Source: Luteolibacter sp. LG18 (GTDB lineage: Bacteria; Verrucomicrobiota; Verrucomicrobiia; Verrucomicrobiales; Akkermansiaceae). Taken from it: a stretch of 64,000 nt of DNA. The notes under the pieces were generated by a model. That model was not told the DNA's origin. It saw nothing but the letters and a program-made list of their open reading frames with translations, and searched no databases. The stretch spans positions 2,542,001 to 2,606,000 of the forward strand of contig NZ_AP024600.1 of NCBI RefSeq assembly GCF_036322585.1, given 5' to 3'. The first letter of the stretch is position 1. The number at the start of each line of letters is the position of its first letter. Below, one piece after another: positions 61,633 through 64,000 of the stretch. The position numbers and the translations under genes are program-made.

Positions 61633-62469
61633 ATGTCCGTTGATCCGCCTCCAGCCCCGGCCCGCCGGGGGGTGCCCGCCTTGTTGAAGGAGCCGCTGCT
61701 GCATTTCCTGATCGCCGCCGCGCTGCTGCTGGTGGCGTGGCATTTCTTCGCCAAGCCGGAGGTGAAGCTGTCGCCTCAGCTCATCAGCGGGATGGTGAAG
61801 GAATACGAAAGCGCCCTCGGTCGTGCCGCCACTCCGGACGAGGTGAAGAAGATCACCGACGAGTACATCGAAAGCGAAATCCTCTACCGCGAGGCGCTAC
61901 GGACCGGCTTGATTCAGGACAACCGGGTGCGCGGGCTGTTGGTGCAGACCATGCGCACTTCTCTGCGGCCGATCGTGCCGCCGCCGACCGAGGCAGACCT
62001 CGTGGCGCTGCGGAACCAGACGCCGGAGATCTACCGTTACCCGGCGAAAGTGGGCTTCGAGCACGTTTCGTTCTCAGACGCCAAGGCGGTGCCGGAAGGT
62101 CTGCTGGAGAAACTCCGCGCCGGAACGCCGCCGCAGGGTCTCGGCGATCCCACGGTCCGCCTCGCGAATCCCTTGCCTCCCACCTTCAGCACCCAGCTCA
62201 ACCACCTCTTCGGCCAGGCGTTCACCGAGACCCTCTTGAAGTGCGAGAAGGGCGTGTGGTCCGGTCCGTTCACGTCGAACCGCGGCGTCCACTTCGTAAA
62301 GGTCCTGTCGTCCGAGCCGGAGCAAGACATGCCGATGGCCGAGCTGCGGCCGACTCTCACCGGCAAGTGGACCGGCCTCAAGGAGGCCGAGGGTATTTCC
62401 CGGAAGGTCGAGGAAATGAAGAAATCCTACAGAGTGGTGCTGCCGCCCGTCACCCCGGTGAAGCCATGA
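61633..62469 (+). CDS. PpiC/SurA-like peptidyl-prolyl isomerase, membrane anchored
   Basis: 278 residues from the ATG at 61633. The start ALLKEPLLHFLIAAALLLVAWHF is a membrane anchor typical of HupE-linked isomerases. Parvulin-type features follow: KKITDEYIESEILYREALRTGLIQDN, VLALRNQ-like region VALRNQTPEIYR, SFSDAK, FGQAFTETLLKCEKGVWSGPFTSNRGVHFVKV. It overlaps the next HupE gene by 4 nt (ATGA). Function as a periplasmic folding helper for that permease is inferred. Confidence 0.87.
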   Translation: MSVDPPPAPARRGVPALLKEPLLHFLIAAALLLVAWHFFAKPEVKLSPQLISGMVKEYESALGRAATPDEVKKITDEYIESEILYREALRTGLIQDNRVRGLLVQTMRTSLRPIVPPPTEADLVALRNQTPEIYRYPAKVGFEHVSFSDAKAVPEGLLEKLRAGTPPQGLGDPTVRLANPLPPTFSTQLNHLFGQAFTETLLKCEKGVWSGPFTSNRGVHFVKVLSSEPEQDMPMAELRPTLTGKWTGLKEAEGISRKVEEMKKSYRVVLPPVTPVKP

Positions 62470-63458
62470 ACCCGGGCCGTTGGATACTACTCGTCCTGCT
62501 GTGCCTGATGGTGCCGCTCCGCGCCCATCAGCTCGGCGTGGACACGGTGAACCTCGAGGAGTTCGAGGGGAACCAGTACCGCCTTTCCTATCTGGCGTCT
62601 CCCGGCAGTGCGGAGGCGCAGGGCCGTCCGATCCTGCCGCCGGGCAGCCAGTGGAACGAGGAATCGGAAGGCGCGGCCTCTGGGGCGATTGGCCTGAACT
62701 TTACCTCGGGCGACCGGCCGTTGTCATCGGAGGACAAGATCCTGCTGCCATGGAAGCGCAATGGCGTGCTGTTCACGGTGTATTGGAAGAACGGCACACA
62801 GGCGCGGCAGTTCTTCACCAGCGGTGGGGAAGGCATCCTCATCGACATGGGCATGCTGAAAGCGGGCTCGGGCAATTCATTCCAGACAGCGAAGCGTTAC
62901 GTGGTACTCGGCATCGGGCACATCCTCCGCGGGTTCGACCACCTGCTGTTCGTGCTCGGCTTGTTGCTGCTGGTGAAAGGGCGGAAGCGGCTGGTGATGA
63001 CGATCACCGCCTTCACGGTGGCGCACAGCATCACGCTGGCGATGTCGGTGCTGGGGCAGTTGCAGTTGCCGACGCTGCTGGTCGACACGATCGTGGCCTT
63101 GAGCATCGTCTTCCTCGCGGTGGAGAACGTACACGCGTGGCGCGGGAAGAAGACGCTCGCGGCGAACTACCCGTGGCTGGTGTCGTTCGGCTTCGGTCTG
63201 GTGCATGGCCTCGGTTTCGCGGGTGCGCTCAATTCACTGGGGCTGCCCACGGCGGAGATCCCGGCGGCGCTGTTGTTCTTCAACTGCGGCGTGGAAATCG
63301 GTCAGCTCGTGTTCGTGGTCGGGTGGCTGGCATTGGCCGGAGCGGTCCGGGCGTTGCAGATCGACGTGCCGCGGCGCGCGGTGTTGGGATCGATCTACGC
63401 CTTGGGCATCGTCTCCGCGTGCTGGTTCCTGGATCGCACGCTGGAGATGTTTCGGTAG
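62466..63458 (+). CDS. HupE/UreJ_2 family membrane protein
   Basis: 330 residues. A signal (LLVLLCLMVPLRAHQLGVDTVNL) precedes an extracytoplasmic beta domain (about 25-130). A seven-helix HupE/UreJ_2 domain follows with GIGHILRGFDHLLFVLGLLLL, AFTVAHSITLAMSVLG, FGLVHGLGFAGAL and FFNCGVEIGQLVFV, the conserved His/Asp set. Its close partner is the PpiC-like gene. The TAG stop is part of a GTAG repeat foot. Confidence 0.9.
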   Translation: MNPGRWILLVLLCLMVPLRAHQLGVDTVNLEEFEGNQYRLSYLASPGSAEAQGRPILPPGSQWNEESEGAASGAIGLNFTSGDRPLSSEDKILLPWKRNGVLFTVYWKNGTQARQFFTSGGEGILIDMGMLKAGSGNSFQTAKRYVVLGIGHILRGFDHLLFVLGLLLLVKGRKRLVMTITAFTVAHSITLAMSVLGQLQLPTLLVDTIVALSIVFLAVENVHAWRGKKTLAANYPWLVSFGFGLVHGLGFAGALNSLGLPTAEIPAALLFFNCGVEIGQLVFVVGWLALAGAVRALQIDVPRRAVLGSIYALGIVSACWFLDRTLEMFR

Positions 63459-63588
63459 CACAAGCATTCCTGCTTGTGAATGTGCGCGGCACGATTCAGG
63501 AAGAGGCTCCAAGCCATTCGTTAGGATCGCTTGTGAGTCTCACGTGAAGCGGACTTTGCCCACTCACAAGCAGGAATGCTTGTGCTAC
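63455..63588. repeat. Inverted pair of GTAG-footed hairpins (REP/BIME-like), CACAAGCA type
   Basis: GTAG (63455-63458) precedes a perfect CACAAGCA/TGCTTGTG hairpin. The mirror unit CACAAGCA/TGCTTGTG ends in CTAC (63585-63588). Both TAG triplets are stop codons, of the HupE gene and of the convergent response-regulator gene. It fills the complete intergenic space. Confidence 0.88.
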
Positions 63589-64000
63589 TTGATGCCCAGG
63601 TACTTCATCACCGCGTGGGAGCGGGAGTGCACGTGGAGCTTCTCGTAGATGCGCTCGATGTGCGTCTGCACGGTCGAGTAGCTGATGCCGAGGTCGGCGG
63701 CGATCTCCTTGTAGGCGAATCCTTTCGCGAGGCGGTCCAGCACTTCCGTTTCCCGCGGTGAAAGGCCCTCGGCTTCGTTGGCGGCCGGGGCATGGTGATT
63801 GAACGATTGCACCACCTTGCGGGCGATCAGGCTGGTCATCGGCGCGCCGCCGGTGAAGACGTCCCGCACCGCGGCGATCAGCTCGGACGCACGCGGGGGT
63901 TTCAGCAGGTAGCCGCTGGCGCCCGCGGCCAGGGAGTTGAAAATCACATCGGCGTCCTCGTGCACCGTGAGCATCAGGATCTGGGTGCCGGGGACTTTTC
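63585..64000 (-). CDS. NarL/FixJ-type response regulator (N-terminus beyond the window)
   Basis: The last 137 residues are visible; the start lies past 64000. The end of the receiver domain is seen (LMLTVHEDADVIFNSLAAGASGYLLKPPRASEL, with the conserved Lys of ...YLLKP). A LuxR/NarL helix-turn-helix follows: LSPRETEVLDRLAKGFAYKEIAADLGISYSTVQTHIERIYEKLHVHSRSHAV. It is a DNA-binding transcription regulator; its sensor kinase and targets are not visible. Confidence 0.93.
   Translation of the reverse strand, partial: KVPGTQILMLTVHEDADVIFNSLAAGASGYLLKPPRASELIAAVRDVFTGGAPMTSLIARKVVQSFNHHAPAANEAEGLSPRETEVLDRLAKGFAYKEIAADLGISYSTVQTHIERIYEKLHVHSRSHAVMKYLGIK

Overview
The window is a GC-rich chromosomal segment of a Gram-negative, diderm bacterium, most probably a verrucomicrobium of the Luteolibacter/Haloferula type. 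This placement is inferred from the mix of genes: a sigma factor without region 1.1, an outer-membrane assembly set of a divergent type, a huge LamG/InlB-repeat/SUMF1 surface protein, DUF2167 and YMGG-type small lipoproteins, and dense intergenic palindromes. No 16S gene is present to confirm it. Nearly all genes look like resident chromosomal genes. The only clear mobile DNA is one IS4-family element and several families of short repeats.

Layout. 1-3062 (-): tripartite MacAB/TolC-type efflux operon. 3195-5795: sigma factor, divergent pyrD, small glycine-zipper lipoprotein. 5925-8087: DsbD. 8097-12378: Smr-domain protein, two GT25 glycosyltransferases, a small HTH-like protein, a DJ-1/PfpI protein and an AGE-family epimerase. 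12647-20292: SRPBCC protein, Aminopep-family lipoprotein, an IS4 element sitting inside a 207-bp MITE-like repeat, FAD oxidoreductase, rRNA-methylase-like protein, transglutaminase-like protein, alpha/beta hydrolase, a second MITE copy, ndk. 20433-27144: muramidase-like secreted protein, rpoZ-like omega, smpB, rpsO-pnp, DUF2167 protein. 27319-35634 (-): a metalloprotease-like protein and a five-gene lipid-degradation operon (patatin, PaaK-like acyl-CoA ligase, thiolase, FadB-like protein, acyl-CoA dehydrogenase). 35889-38270: pheT. 38914-42065: tRNA-Gly, zinc-ribbon protein, rpsT, L,D-transpeptidase, processive GT2. 42066-44592: three overlapping genes including a YgfZ-like protein. 45163-51615 (-): secreted protein, then proC-bamD-lptE-rsmI-bamA. 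51700-63458: TPR protein, two HupE-like membrane proteins, the 2263-residue surface protein, and a PpiC-HupE pair. 63585-64000: NarL-type response regulator, cut by the window edge.

How the genes work together. The patatin-to-FadE operon can release fatty acids from lipids, activate them and run the beta-oxidation cycle. The proC-to-bamA run puts outer-membrane protein assembly (BamA, BamD) and LPS export (LptE) in one neighbourhood. HupE-type metal-transport-like proteins flank the giant surface protein on both sides.

The most unusual signal is in the non-coding DNA. At least five places carry inverted pairs of hairpins, each with a GTAG foot, as in REP/BIME elements. The palindromes differ in sequence from site to site, and the TAG of the GTAG foot repeatedly serves as the stop codon of the neighbouring gene. 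Two copies of a 207-bp element with long terminal inverted repeats are also present, one of them split by the IS4 element. No CRISPR array, prophage, rRNA operon or recognisable defence island was seen.
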